Part shown: positions 21,686 through 29,797 of the stretch, piece after piece
Position numbering within the stretch: position 1 is the stretch's first letter
Layout: each line of letters starts with the position of its first letter
Assembly (NCBI RefSeq): GCF_010723735.1
Contig: NZ_BLLB01000002.1
Location: 4,898,001-4,962,000, forward strand
Reading direction: 5' to 3'
DNA from: Mycolicibacterium hippocampi
Lineage (GTDB): Bacteria > Actinomycetota > Actinomycetes > Mycobacteriales > Mycobacteriaceae
DNA length: 64,000 nt
Made by a program: the position numbers and the translations under genes
Notes under the pieces: model-generated
Databases searched by the model: none
Told to the model about the DNA's origin: nothing
What the model saw: only the letters and a program-made list of their open reading frames with translations

Positions 21686-22444
21686 TCAGTGTGCGTCGTG
21701 CTCTTCCAACTCCATCGACTGACCGAAGTACAAGATCGTCAGAAGCGCGAAGATGAACGCCTGGATGGCGCCGATGAACAGTTCGAAGGACTTCCACAGC
21801 GCGTTGGGCGCCCACAGGATGTAGGCCGGGAACAGCGCGATGATCGTCACCATGATGCCGCCGGCGAACACGTTGCCAAAAAGACGGAGTGACAACGAAA
21901 CCGGCTTGGCGATCTCTTCGACGAGGTTGATCGGCGCGAGGAACGCGACGTGGCCCTTGAGGAGCTTGATCGGGTGTCCGATCACGCCGCGGCGCCAGAA
22001 GCCGGCCGCGTGGTAGCAGACGAACACGAACAGACCGAGGGCGATGACGAAGTTGATGTCCGAGGCGGCCGGCTTGAGGAACTCGTGGATGCCGGTCTCG
22101 TCGGAGTACTGCCACGGGAACACCGACAGCCAGTTGGCTGCGAGGATGAACACGAACAGCGCCAGCGCCAGCGGGAGCACGAACGGCGCGATCCGCATGC
22201 CGATGGCGCTTTCGATCTGGTTTCGCGTCTGGACGGTGATGGCCTCCCAGAACAGCTGCACACCACCGGGCACGCCGGTGGACGTCACCTTGGCGCGGAG
22301 GAAAAACGCCAACGCGAGCACGATCACCGCGGCGATCGTCGTCGAGAGCAGGGTGTCGGTGTTGACCGTCAGACCGAACCACTCGGCCTCGGTGTGCTGC
22401 CCGACGTGAATGCCGGACTCGGCGGCGAGAATCGTCCCGTTCAT
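21686..22444 (-). CDS. atpB: ATP synthase F0 subunit a
   Basis: A 252-residue membrane subunit holding the two proton half-channels. The conserved Arg-bearing helix is EEIAKPVSLSLRLFGNVFAG near residues 170-190, and the last helix is in VTIIALFPAYILWAPNALWK. Several other hydrophobic segments are evident. It lies two bases after the atpI-like gene and is followed by the c subunit gene. Confidence 0.96.
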   Translation of the reverse strand: MNGTILAAESGIHVGQHTEAEWFGLTVNTDTLLSTTIAAVIVLALAFFLRAKVTSTGVPGGVQLFWEAITVQTRNQIESAIGMRIAPFVLPLALALFVFILAANWLSVFPWQYSDETGIHEFLKPAASDINFVIALGLFVFVCYHAAGFWRRGVIGHPIKLLKGHVAFLAPINLVEEIAKPVSLSLRLFGNVFAGGIMVTIIALFPAYILWAPNALWKSFELFIGAIQAFIFALLTILYFGQSMELEEHDAH

Positions 22445-22446
22445 TG

Positions 22447-22908
22447 CTAGCTGACTTCCCCTTCGGCTCCGTGGCTTGCCGGGCTGCTCGCGTCGGCGGC
22501 GCCGGCCCGCAGTTTCTTTGCCACCGGTAGTGCGGTCGTAAACACCAGCAGAAGCTGGAACAAAGCCATGCCGAACACCACACCCAGTCCGTCAGGCCGG
22601 AACACGAACGCGATCGTCAAGCCGATGACCGTCATGATCATCAGGCGAGTCGCGGAATTGACCGCCATCTTGCTCTTGAGTGGATGCTCCTCGGCGGTGA
22701 TCTTGCTGACCGACCGCCGGATGAGCAGCGCGTTGATCAGACCCAGCCCCAGCCCGATGCCGAAGAACACCCCGATCATCACGCGCCCCACAAGTCCGAG
22801 GCCAAGGGTCGCCAGAGCGGCGAGCACGACACAGATCACCAGGAGGCGTACGGGCCTGAAAGCGACGGACGGAAACACCAACGGCGCATCTTGCGCTGGT
22901 GTCGTCAC
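22447..22908 (-). CDS. atpI: ATP synthase protein I-like membrane protein
   Basis: A 153-residue protein with four hydrophobic segments (for example LLVICVVLAALATLGLGLVG and VMIGVFFGIGLGLGLINALL), in the position of Rv1303. AtpI-type proteins help assemble the c-ring. The similarity is mostly positional and topological. It is the first gene of the atp operon, so the operon promoter should lie in 22909-23175. A Ser/Ala/Gly-rich tail ends the protein. Confidence 0.8.
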   Translation of the reverse strand: MTTPAQDAPLVFPSVAFRPVRLLVICVVLAALATLGLGLVGRVMIGVFFGIGLGLGLINALLIRRSVSKITAEEHPLKSKMAVNSATRLMIMTVIGLTIAFVFRPDGLGVVFGMALFQLLLVFTTALPVAKKLRAGAADASSPASHGAEGEVS

Positions 22909-23175
22909 TTGTTCACCTCAATCCCGCGGTCGTCGAAACTGCTGAGCCTTCACAGGAGCCGGTCCCGATGATCCGGTGCGTAGTGCCCGTAGCGTAACGG
23001 AGGGCGGCAGGCGCGCTGGAATCACCCAAGAGGTAGCTCCTGTGATCGGTCGAACTGTCGGTCAAAGTTCCGTTCCGATCGGTGTGAACCGATGGTCCGG
23101 GGCCGGCAACCCGCGAGGTAATTTCGGGTTCTCATCGAACCCTAACATATGGTGAGAGCCACAAAAGAGGGCCTA
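22909..23175 (-). promoter_or_regulatory. Gene-free region upstream of the ATP synthase operon
   Basis: About 270 bases between the wecA stop and the atpI-like start. I see no gene. A small inverted repeat (ATCGGT-GTGA-ACCGAT at 23078-23093) and a TTGACC about 150 bases before the start are present, but no convincing matched -10 box, so the atp promoter is placed here by position only. Confidence 0.4.
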
Positions 23176-24405
23176 CTACTTTCCGTCGTACAGCTGCTCG
23201 GCAGGGTCGTCGCGGCGCCGCAGCAGCGGGATCAGGGTCGCCACTACGGCGATCAAGATCGCCCCCGCCATCACCGCCGCGGTGTGTCGTGGGTCGAAGA
23301 AGATGGTGCTCGCTGCGCCGAGCGCGACGATGCCCACCCAGAGATAGATCAGCAACACCACCCGCCGGTGGGAGTGGCCGATCTCGAGCAGTCGGTGGTG
23401 CAGGTGCATCTTGTCGGGGCTGAAGGGGCTCAGCCCCGCGCGGGTGCGCCGGATGATCGCCAGCAACATGTCCAACGCGGGCACGAACATCACCGCCACG
23501 ACGAGCAGGAACGGCGACAGCAGCGCGAACACGTCGCGGGCGCCGTACGCGGTCTGGGAGATCGGTCCCGCGGCGGTCGTCGATGCGGCGGCGAGCATCA
23601 GGCCGATCAACATCGAGCCCGAGTCGCCCATGAAGATCCTGGCCTTGTGGAAGTTGTGCGGGAGAAAGCCCAGACAGGCTCCGGCGAGGACGACGGAGAT
23701 CACCGCCGGCGGGTAGAACAGCACGTCGCCGCCGTGGTCGCGAAGCAGCCCGATGGAGAAGATGCAGATCGCCGAGGCGGTGATCAGTCCCAGGCCCGCG
23801 GCCAGGCCGTCCAGGCCGTCGACGAAGTTCATCGCGTTGACGATGGCGACCGTCAATGCCAGCGTGAGCAGGATCGAGGAGACCTGATCCAGCACGATGG
23901 TCCCGACGCCGCCGATCGGGATGTAGAGGACGCTCCACGCGACCCCCATCGTGACGAGCACGCTGGCCGCGGTGATCTGACCGGCGAACTTGGTCAGCGC
24001 GTCCAGTCCCCACCGGTCGTCGATCAGGCCGACGACCATGATGAGCCCGCCCGCTACCACAACCGCGGGCATGCCCGACGAATAGACGAAGCCGCGGGTC
24101 AACGCCGGCAGCTGGGACGCCAACAGGACCGCGGCCACCACCCCCAGGTACATCGCGAGCCCACCCATCCGCGGGGTGGGCTGCAGGTGGACGTCGCGCT
24201 CGCGCGGGTAGGCAACCGCTCCCCACCGGGTGGCCAGCATCCGGACCCAGCCGGTCGCCAGATAGGTGATGATCGCAGCGGTCAGGCCGACCAGCGCGAG
24301 TTCCCGCAGCGGGACGCCCGCGCCCCGGTCGGACAGCGCCAGCAGCGTCGAGGACAGTGGCTCCGTCGCGGGCACTGCCGTGATCATCGCTGAACCGTAA
24401 GGCAC
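23176..24405 (-). CDS. wecA: Decaprenyl-phosphate GlcNAc-1-phosphate transferase (WecA/Rfe)
   Basis: A 409-residue polytopic membrane enzyme of the MraY/WecA family. It starts the arabinogalactan linker by adding GlcNAc-1-phosphate to decaprenyl phosphate. Visible motifs are the N-terminal ERDVHLQPTPRMGG, the metal site NAMNFVDGLDGLAAG, and the cytoplasmic loop LGFLPHNFHKARIFMGDSGS with HLHHRL further on. About eleven hydrophobic segments are present. It is Rv1302-like and lies 12 bases after sua5. Start ATG 24405 agrees with the Rv1302 N-terminus. Confidence 0.92.
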   Translation of the reverse strand: MPYGSAMITAVPATEPLSSTLLALSDRGAGVPLRELALVGLTAAIITYLATGWVRMLATRWGAVAYPRERDVHLQPTPRMGGLAMYLGVVAAVLLASQLPALTRGFVYSSGMPAVVVAGGLIMVVGLIDDRWGLDALTKFAGQITAASVLVTMGVAWSVLYIPIGGVGTIVLDQVSSILLTLALTVAIVNAMNFVDGLDGLAAGLGLITASAICIFSIGLLRDHGGDVLFYPPAVISVVLAGACLGFLPHNFHKARIFMGDSGSMLIGLMLAAASTTAAGPISQTAYGARDVFALLSPFLLVVAVMFVPALDMLLAIIRRTRAGLSPFSPDKMHLHHRLLEIGHSHRRVVLLIYLWVGIVALGAASTIFFDPRHTAAVMAGAILIAVVATLIPLLRRRDDPAEQLYDGK

Positions 24406-24417
24406 GAGGCTCCAGAG

Positions 24418-25080
24418 TCAATCCGACTGGGCGGTCAGAGCCGCGGCGTCGACGCCCAGCACGCCGGCGATCGCCTCGGTCGTCACCGGACCCTGACGTA
24501 ACACCCGCGGATGCGTCCCGGTCAGATCGACGATCGTCGACGCCGCCTGCTGCTCGGCGGGACCACCGTCGAGGTAGACCTCGACGAGATCGCCGAGTTG
24601 CTCGCGGGCCTGCGCTGCGGTCAGGGCGGCCGGCCGGCCGGAGATGTTCGCGCTCGACACGGCCATCGGCCCGACTTCCCGCAGCAGCTCGATGGCCACC
24701 GGATGCAACGGCATGCGCAGCATCACGGTGCCGTTCGCGTCGCCGAGATCCCATTGCAGCGACGGAGCCTGGCGGACCACCAGGCTCAGCGCGCCCGGCC
24801 AGAACGCCTGGATCAGCTCTTGTGCGCTCTTGGGGACCGTGTAGACGAGTCCCTTGATGGTGTGCCAGGACCCGACCAGCACGGGCACCGGCATGTCCCG
24901 GCCACGCCCTTTCGCCGCCAGCAGCGCCGCGACCGCGGCACCGTCGAAGGCGTCGGCGCCGATGCCGTACACCGTGTCTGTGGGCATCACGACGAGGCGC
25001 CCGCCATTGACCGCGCTGATCGCCGATGCGATGCCGGCCTCGCGCTGTGCCGGATCGGTGCAGTCGAACGCTTCAGTCAC
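24418..25080 (-). CDS. sua5: L-threonylcarbamoyladenylate synthase (Sua5/YrdC/TsaC)
   Basis: A 220-residue enzyme that makes threonylcarbamoyl-AMP from threonine, bicarbonate and ATP for the t6A37 modification of ANN-decoding tRNAs. Motifs are VMPTDTVYGIGADAF, KGRGRDMPVPVLV and SSANISGRPA. It corresponds to Rv1301 and is the short YrdC-like form with only a brief C-terminal extension. It sits in a translation-linked run: rpmE, prfA, prmC, sua5. Confidence 0.93.
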   Translation of the reverse strand: MTEAFDCTDPAQREAGIASAISAVNGGRLVVMPTDTVYGIGADAFDGAAVAALLAAKGRGRDMPVPVLVGSWHTIKGLVYTVPKSAQELIQAFWPGALSLVVRQAPSLQWDLGDANGTVMLRMPLHPVAIELLREVGPMAVSSANISGRPAALTAAQAREQLGDLVEVYLDGGPAEQQAASTIVDLTGTHPRVLRQGPVTTEAIAGVLGVDAAALTAQSD

Positions 25081-25092
25081 AAGATCAGCCTC

Positions 25093-25935
25093 TCACCCGC
25101 GTCGTACCGCGGTCACGAAGCGGGGTCGACCGGTGAGGTCGTGTCGTGCTGTGACCTCGACGAATCGTGCTGCGTGGGTGAATGCTTCGACCGTGAGCGC
25201 CGAGGTGGTGTCGTCGTGCTCGACGGCGCAGAAACCGCCCGGACGCAGCAGTCGTGCCGCCAGTGGGACAAGGTGGGTCACCACCGCCATCCCGTCCTTC
25301 CCGCCGAACAGAGCATGCGGTGGGTCATGTTCGGCCACTTCGGGTTCCAGCCGTGCGCCGGTGGGAATGTAGGGCGGGTTGGCCACCAGCACGTCGACGG
25401 TCCCGTCGAGTTCGGTCAGTAGATCCGGACCGGTCACGTCGGCACGCAACAGTTCCACGGACGTGCCGCCGATGTTGCGTCGCGCGTAGGCCAGTGCGTC
25501 CTCGGAGTCGTCGACGGCGATCACCCGGGCCGCAGGCCGGTGGTGCCACAGCGCCAGCGCCAGGGCGCCCGAGCCGGTACACAGATCCACGATCGTCGGG
25601 TGCTGCGGCAACGGTTGGGTGAGCACCCAGGCCAGCAGCGACTCGGTCTCCGGGCGCGGGACGAACACGCCCGGGCCCACCTGTACGGTCACGGCGCCGA
25701 ATGCGGCGGTTCCAATGAGGTGCTGCAGCGGCACCCGCTCGACGCGTTTGGCGACGAGCCGGTCGTACTGTTCGACGAAATCCGGGCCCGGTTCGATCAG
25801 CGCGAGCCGGCCGCGGTCGGTTCCGGCTACATGCGCGGCCAGCAGTTCGGCGTCCACCCGTGGGGATCCGATGCCGGCGCGGGTCAGCGCCTCCGTCGCG
25901 GCACCGATCGCGTGATGCAGCTGACGGGTTCTCAT
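25093..25935 (-). CDS. prmC: Release factor glutamine methyltransferase
   Basis: A 280-residue SAM-dependent methyltransferase that methylates the GGQ glutamine of release factors. The catalytic NPPY motif is present in VANPPYIPTGARLEPEVAEH, and the SAM-binding strand is VDLCTGSGALALAL. A helical substrate-binding N-terminal domain precedes it. It follows prfA, the gene for its substrate, with about ten bases between. Confidence 0.95.
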   Translation of the reverse strand: MRTRQLHHAIGAATEALTRAGIGSPRVDAELLAAHVAGTDRGRLALIEPGPDFVEQYDRLVAKRVERVPLQHLIGTAAFGAVTVQVGPGVFVPRPETESLLAWVLTQPLPQHPTIVDLCTGSGALALALWHHRPAARVIAVDDSEDALAYARRNIGGTSVELLRADVTGPDLLTELDGTVDVLVANPPYIPTGARLEPEVAEHDPPHALFGGKDGMAVVTHLVPLAARLLRPGGFCAVEHDDTTSALTVEAFTHAARFVEVTARHDLTGRPRFVTAVRRG

Positions 25936-25945
25936 CGTCGAATCG

Positions 25946-27019
25946 TCACGTGTTCTGCAACCTGGATTGCTTGTCGGCGACGGCCAGCGCGTCGAGCAGT
26001 GGATCCATGTCGCCGTCGAGCACCTGGTCGAGGTTGTGCGCCTTGAAGTTGATGCGGTGGTCGGCGATCCGGTTCTCCGGGAAGTTGTAGGTCCGGATCC
26101 GTTCGCTGCGGTCGACGGTGCGGATCTGGCTGGCGCGGTCGGCCGACGCGTCGGCGGACGCCTGCTCCTCGGCCAGCAGCTGAAGCCGCGCAGCGAGTAC
26201 CTGCATCGCCCGGGCCCGGTTCTGCAGCTGCGAGCGTTCGTTCTGGCAGGTGACCACGATGCCGGTGGGCAGGTGGGTGATACGCACCGCGGAGTCGGTG
26301 GTGTTGACGCCCTGGCCGCCCTTGCCCGACGACCGGTAGACGTCGATGCGCAGGTCGGACTCGTCGATCTGCACCTGCTCGACCTCTTCGGGCTCGGGGT
26401 AGACCAGCACGCCGGCAGCCGACGTGTGCACCCGCCCCTGGGACTCGGTGACCGGCACCCGCTGCACCCGGTGCACGCCGCCCTCGAACTTCAGGCGCGC
26501 CCACACCCCATCGGCGCTGTCCCCCTTGCTGGTGATCGACAGCGTCGCGTCCTTGTAACCGCCGAGGTCGGAGAACGTCTCGCCGAGAACTGTGACGTTC
26601 CAGCCGTGTCGCTCGGCGTAGCGGATGTACATCCGGGCGAGGTCGGCGGCGAACAGCGCCGACTCCTCGCCCCCCTCGCCGGACTTGACCTCCAACACGA
26701 TGTCGTCGGCGTCATGAGGATCGCGGGGAGCGAGCAGATCGGTGAGCTGGGTGTCGAGTTGCTGCACGGTCGCGGTGAGTTCCTCGACCTCGGCGGCGAA
26801 CGAGTCGTCGTCGGCGGCCAGTTCCCGGGCGGCCTCGAGGTCACCGCGGGCGGTCTCGAGTTTGCGGTACGTGGAGACCACGGGCGCGAGCTGTGCGAAC
26901 CGTCGGCCCGCCTTGCGTGCGGCCCCCGGGTCGGCGTGCAGTTCGGGATCAGACAGGCGCCGTTCCAGATCGGCGTGCTCGGCGAGCATCGCGTCGATCG
27001 CCGGTGCCGTGTCGGTCAC
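25946..27019 (-). CDS. prfA: Peptide chain release factor 1
   Basis: A 357-residue RF1 that reads UAA and UAG. It carries the codon-recognition PVT motif in RVQRVPVTESQGRVHTSAA and the catalytic GGQ in SSGKGGQGVNTTDSAVR. Length is normal. The start is GTG 27019. It is followed directly by prmC, which modifies it, and preceded by rpmE. Confidence 0.97.
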   Translation of the reverse strand: MTDTAPAIDAMLAEHADLERRLSDPELHADPGAARKAGRRFAQLAPVVSTYRKLETARGDLEAARELAADDDSFAAEVEELTATVQQLDTQLTDLLAPRDPHDADDIVLEVKSGEGGEESALFAADLARMYIRYAERHGWNVTVLGETFSDLGGYKDATLSITSKGDSADGVWARLKFEGGVHRVQRVPVTESQGRVHTSAAGVLVYPEPEEVEQVQIDESDLRIDVYRSSGKGGQGVNTTDSAVRITHLPTGIVVTCQNERSQLQNRARAMQVLAARLQLLAEEQASADASADRASQIRTVDRSERIRTYNFPENRIADHRINFKAHNLDQVLDGDMDPLLDALAVADKQSRLQNT

Positions 27020-27116
27020 CTCGCCTCCTCTGCCGCCGTCTGCTGCTACCTACCCCTTCTCACGAAGCGGCGCCCGGCCTGCGCGGACAGCGCAGAGCGG
27101 GCGCCGATCTCCAGAG

Positions 27117-27350
27117 CTACTTGTCGTCGGCAGCCTTGGCCCCGGCACGCTTGCCGTAGCGCTTCTCGAAGCGTGCGACACGGCCGCCGCTGTCGAGGAT
27201 CTTCTGCTTGCCGGTGTAGAACGGGTGGCACTTCGAGCAGACCTCGACAGTGATCTGTCCGCTCTGCTTGGTGCTGCGGGTGGTGAAGCTGGCGCCGCAA
27301 CCACACAGCACGCTGGTGTCGACATAGTCAGGGTGAATGCCCGATTTCAT
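27117..27350 (-). CDS. rpmE: 50S ribosomal protein L31, zinc-binding form
   Basis: A 77-residue L31 starting MKSGIHPDYVDTSVLCGCGA. The four cysteines (CGC near residues 16-18, and CSKC at 36-39) make this the zinc-containing C+ form, the type replaced by the Cys-free paralogue during zinc limitation in mycobacteria. The open frame extends upstream, but the family start is unambiguous. Confidence 0.96.
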   Translation of the reverse strand: MKSGIHPDYVDTSVLCGCGASFTTRSTKQSGQITVEVCSKCHPFYTGKQKILDSGGRVARFEKRYGKRAGAKAADDK

Positions 27351-27485
27351 GGTTTCCTCTTCGATAGTGGGCCCCGGGTCGCCCCTCCCGTCCTGGGAGG
27401 CGTGCGGCGTGAACCGGAACCGAGGTGTCGGCGATGAATTATGCCAGGTCAACCGCCAGTGTCCTAAACGCCCGCGCAGCAGGCC

Positions 27486-29063
27486 CTATTCCCCGCCGAC
27501 AGTCCGGTAGGTGTCCCCGGCACGTTTCCACAGCACCCGACCTGCGGGCTGCGCACCCATCGCGACCAACTCCCGTTTGACCACCTTGTTGGTGGCGGTG
27601 CTCGGCAGTTCGGCGGCGATCCAGACGTGGCGCGGCCACGCCTTCGGCGACAGGTCCGGCTGCGCGGCGAGGAACTCGCCGAACTCGGTCGGCGTCAGCG
27701 TCGCATCGTCCTGCAGGACGATCGCGGCCATCACCTGGTCGCCGACGTGCTCGTCGGGCACCGGGTAAACCGCCACCTGGCTGACCGCGGGTTGGCGGAT
27801 CAGGATGCGTTCGATCGGCGCCGCCGTCATGTTCTCGCCGTCCACCCGCATCCAGTCCGCGGTGCGACCGGCGAGATAGATCCAGCCGTCGGCGTCGCGG
27901 TAGGCCAGGTCGCCGGACCAGAACATGCCGTGGCGTAGGCGCTCGCCGGTCGCCCCCGGGTCGTTGTAGTAGCCCGCGAACATCCCGGCGCCCTCGGTGT
28001 TGACCAGTTCACCGATCGCTTCGTCTCCATTGGCCAGCGCACCGTGTTCGTCGAACCGCGCGACAGCGCACTCGGTCAGCGTCTCGGAGTCATAGATGGC
28101 CACCCCGGGGAAACCCTTGCCGATGGACCCGGCGGGGCAGCCGTCCTCCCGCGTCACCGTCACCGCGTTCTCGGTCGAACCGAAACCGTCCCACACCGCG
28201 CAGCCGAAGCGCCTGGCGAACTGCTCGATGTCGCGGTCGCTGGCTTCGTTGCCGAACGCCACCCGCAACGGGTTGTCCAGGTCGTCGGGCCGTTCGTGAC
28301 TCGCCAGGATGTAGGCCAGCGGCTTGCCGACGTAGTTCATGTACGTGACGCCGTACCGGCGGACGTCGTCGATGAACCCGGAGGCGGTGAACTGCGCCGG
28401 GGCCATCGCGGCACCTGCATTGAGCGCCACCGACCACCCGGCGAGCACCGCGTTGCTGTGGAACAACGGCATCGACAGGTAGCAGACGTCGTCGCGGGTC
28501 AACTCGAAGCGGCCGGCGAGCGCCGCGCCGGCCAGCAGCACCATCGCGTGTATGACCTGGACAGCCTTCGGGTCGCCGCTGGTGCCGGACGTGAAGATCA
28601 ACATGTAGGTGTCGGCCGCCACCGCTTCGCGGTGTGGTTTCAACTCCCCCGCCTGCTGCATGAGGTCCCGCCACTCGGGGCTGCCGACCACGAGCACCCG
28701 AACGTCGGTCAGGTCCAGGCCGTCGAGAAGCGGGAGGTGACGGTCGTCGGTCACCAGGAGCTGGCAGTCGGCGCGGCGGACGTCGCGGGCCAGCGACTCA
28801 CCCCGTCGGGTGTTGTTGATCCCGCACAGCACGTATCCCCCGAGCCCTGCGGCGGCCATCGCGGTCAGCATGTCGGGGGTGTTGTCGAGCAGGACGCCCA
28901 CGTGAAGGGGTCTGCCCGGGTCGGCGACACCGATCAGCGCCGCGGCCTGCCGTGCCGCGGCGTCGAGGTGCTCCCGCCAGGTCCACGTCCGGCCCTCGTA
29001 CTTGATCGCCACGCCGTCGTCATCGGTGCGTTCCCGCAGTAGCTGCTGAACTGTCTCTGCCAC
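27486..29063 (-). CDS. Acyl-CoA synthetase (FadD1/FadD17-like)
   Basis: A 525-residue AMP-forming enzyme activating a carboxylic acid to its CoA ester. The P-loop is MLIFTSGTSGDPKAVQ (about residues 155-170). Other blocks are YMNYVGKPLAYIL, WDGFGSTENA and WSGDLAYRDADGWIYLAGRT, and the C-terminal catalytic Lys is in TATNKVVKRELV. The closest recognisable relatives are FadD1/FadD17-type enzymes; the substrate is not deducible. It is divergent from a TetR gene 109 bases away, which probably controls it. The pair is absent from this position in M. tuberculosis. Confidence 0.88.
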   Translation of the reverse strand: MAETVQQLLRERTDDDGVAIKYEGRTWTWREHLDAAARQAAALIGVADPGRPLHVGVLLDNTPDMLTAMAAAGLGGYVLCGINNTRRGESLARDVRRADCQLLVTDDRHLPLLDGLDLTDVRVLVVGSPEWRDLMQQAGELKPHREAVAADTYMLIFTSGTSGDPKAVQVIHAMVLLAGAALAGRFELTRDDVCYLSMPLFHSNAVLAGWSVALNAGAAMAPAQFTASGFIDDVRRYGVTYMNYVGKPLAYILASHERPDDLDNPLRVAFGNEASDRDIEQFARRFGCAVWDGFGSTENAVTVTREDGCPAGSIGKGFPGVAIYDSETLTECAVARFDEHGALANGDEAIGELVNTEGAGMFAGYYNDPGATGERLRHGMFWSGDLAYRDADGWIYLAGRTADWMRVDGENMTAAPIERILIRQPAVSQVAVYPVPDEHVGDQVMAAIVLQDDATLTPTEFGEFLAAQPDLSPKAWPRHVWIAAELPSTATNKVVKRELVAMGAQPAGRVLWKRAGDTYRTVGGE

Positions 29064-29172
29064 CCGCCTGCCCTTCGAAGTCGGTGAACAGATTGCCCTA
29101 CGTGTCTACTCGATCCGTCGCGGGCCTGGCGCATCGACCCACCGATGTCCGCACATTTGCGAAGATAGGGGC

Positions 29173-29793
29173 GTGACTGTCGGCGCCGAGGCGAAACCCG
29201 AGACCAAATCCGTTCGTGATCGGTTGATCGATGCCGCCGAACAGTGTCTGACTGCCAAAGGGATTCGTGCGACCACCGTGTCCGAGGTGGCCGAGGTGGC
29301 CGGGGTCAGCCGTGGGTGGCTCTATCGGCACTTCCCGGACAAATCCGAACTGCTCGGCGCCGCGATCGTCCGGCTCAACGACGCGTTCTGGACCGAATCA
29401 CGAATTCGGCTCGACGCAGTGACCGGGCTCGACCAGCAGATCACCAGTGGGATCGCGCTGGCGCGCAGAGAGTCCGAGACCCCCGGCGCGCTCGTGCTCA
29501 AGTTGCGCCAAGAGGAGCCGGAGGCTTTCACCGCGTGCGTGGGCCTCGGGGTCCGCGGGCTCATCCCCGAGATCGCGGCTTTCTGGGTCCCGTATGTCCA
29601 GGCCGCGGTCGACCGCGGTGAGATTCATCAGGACACCGACTGTGCAGAGGCAGCCGAGTGGATCGCGCGGATCACGATGAGCTTGGCGACCGTGCCGGGC
29701 GAACATTGCGACGTCGACGATCACGACTCGGTGCTGCGCCATGCCCGCCGGTACATCGTGGCGGCGCTACAGTGCGACCCGGCCGAAGGGTGA
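29173..29793 (+). CDS. TetR-family regulator, probably of the adjacent acyl-CoA synthetase
   Basis: A 206-residue regulator. The helix-turn-helix is ATTVSEVAEVAGVSRGWLYRHF (residues ~37-58), and a ligand-binding C-terminal domain follows. The start is GTG 29173, and no ATG is suitable. The divergent arrangement with the acyl-CoA synthetase suggests local repression relieved by an acyl or acyl-CoA ligand. I could not find a clear palindrome in the 109-base gap. Its stop lies four bases from the rho stop on the other strand. Confidence 0.87.
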   Translation: MTVGAEAKPETKSVRDRLIDAAEQCLTAKGIRATTVSEVAEVAGVSRGWLYRHFPDKSELLGAAIVRLNDAFWTESRIRLDAVTGLDQQITSGIALARRESETPGALVLKLRQEEPEAFTACVGLGVRGLIPEIAAFWVPYVQAAVDRGEIHQDTDCAEAAEWIARITMSLATVPGEHCDVDDHDSVLRHARRYIVAALQCDPAEG

Positions 29794-29797
29794 CTTT

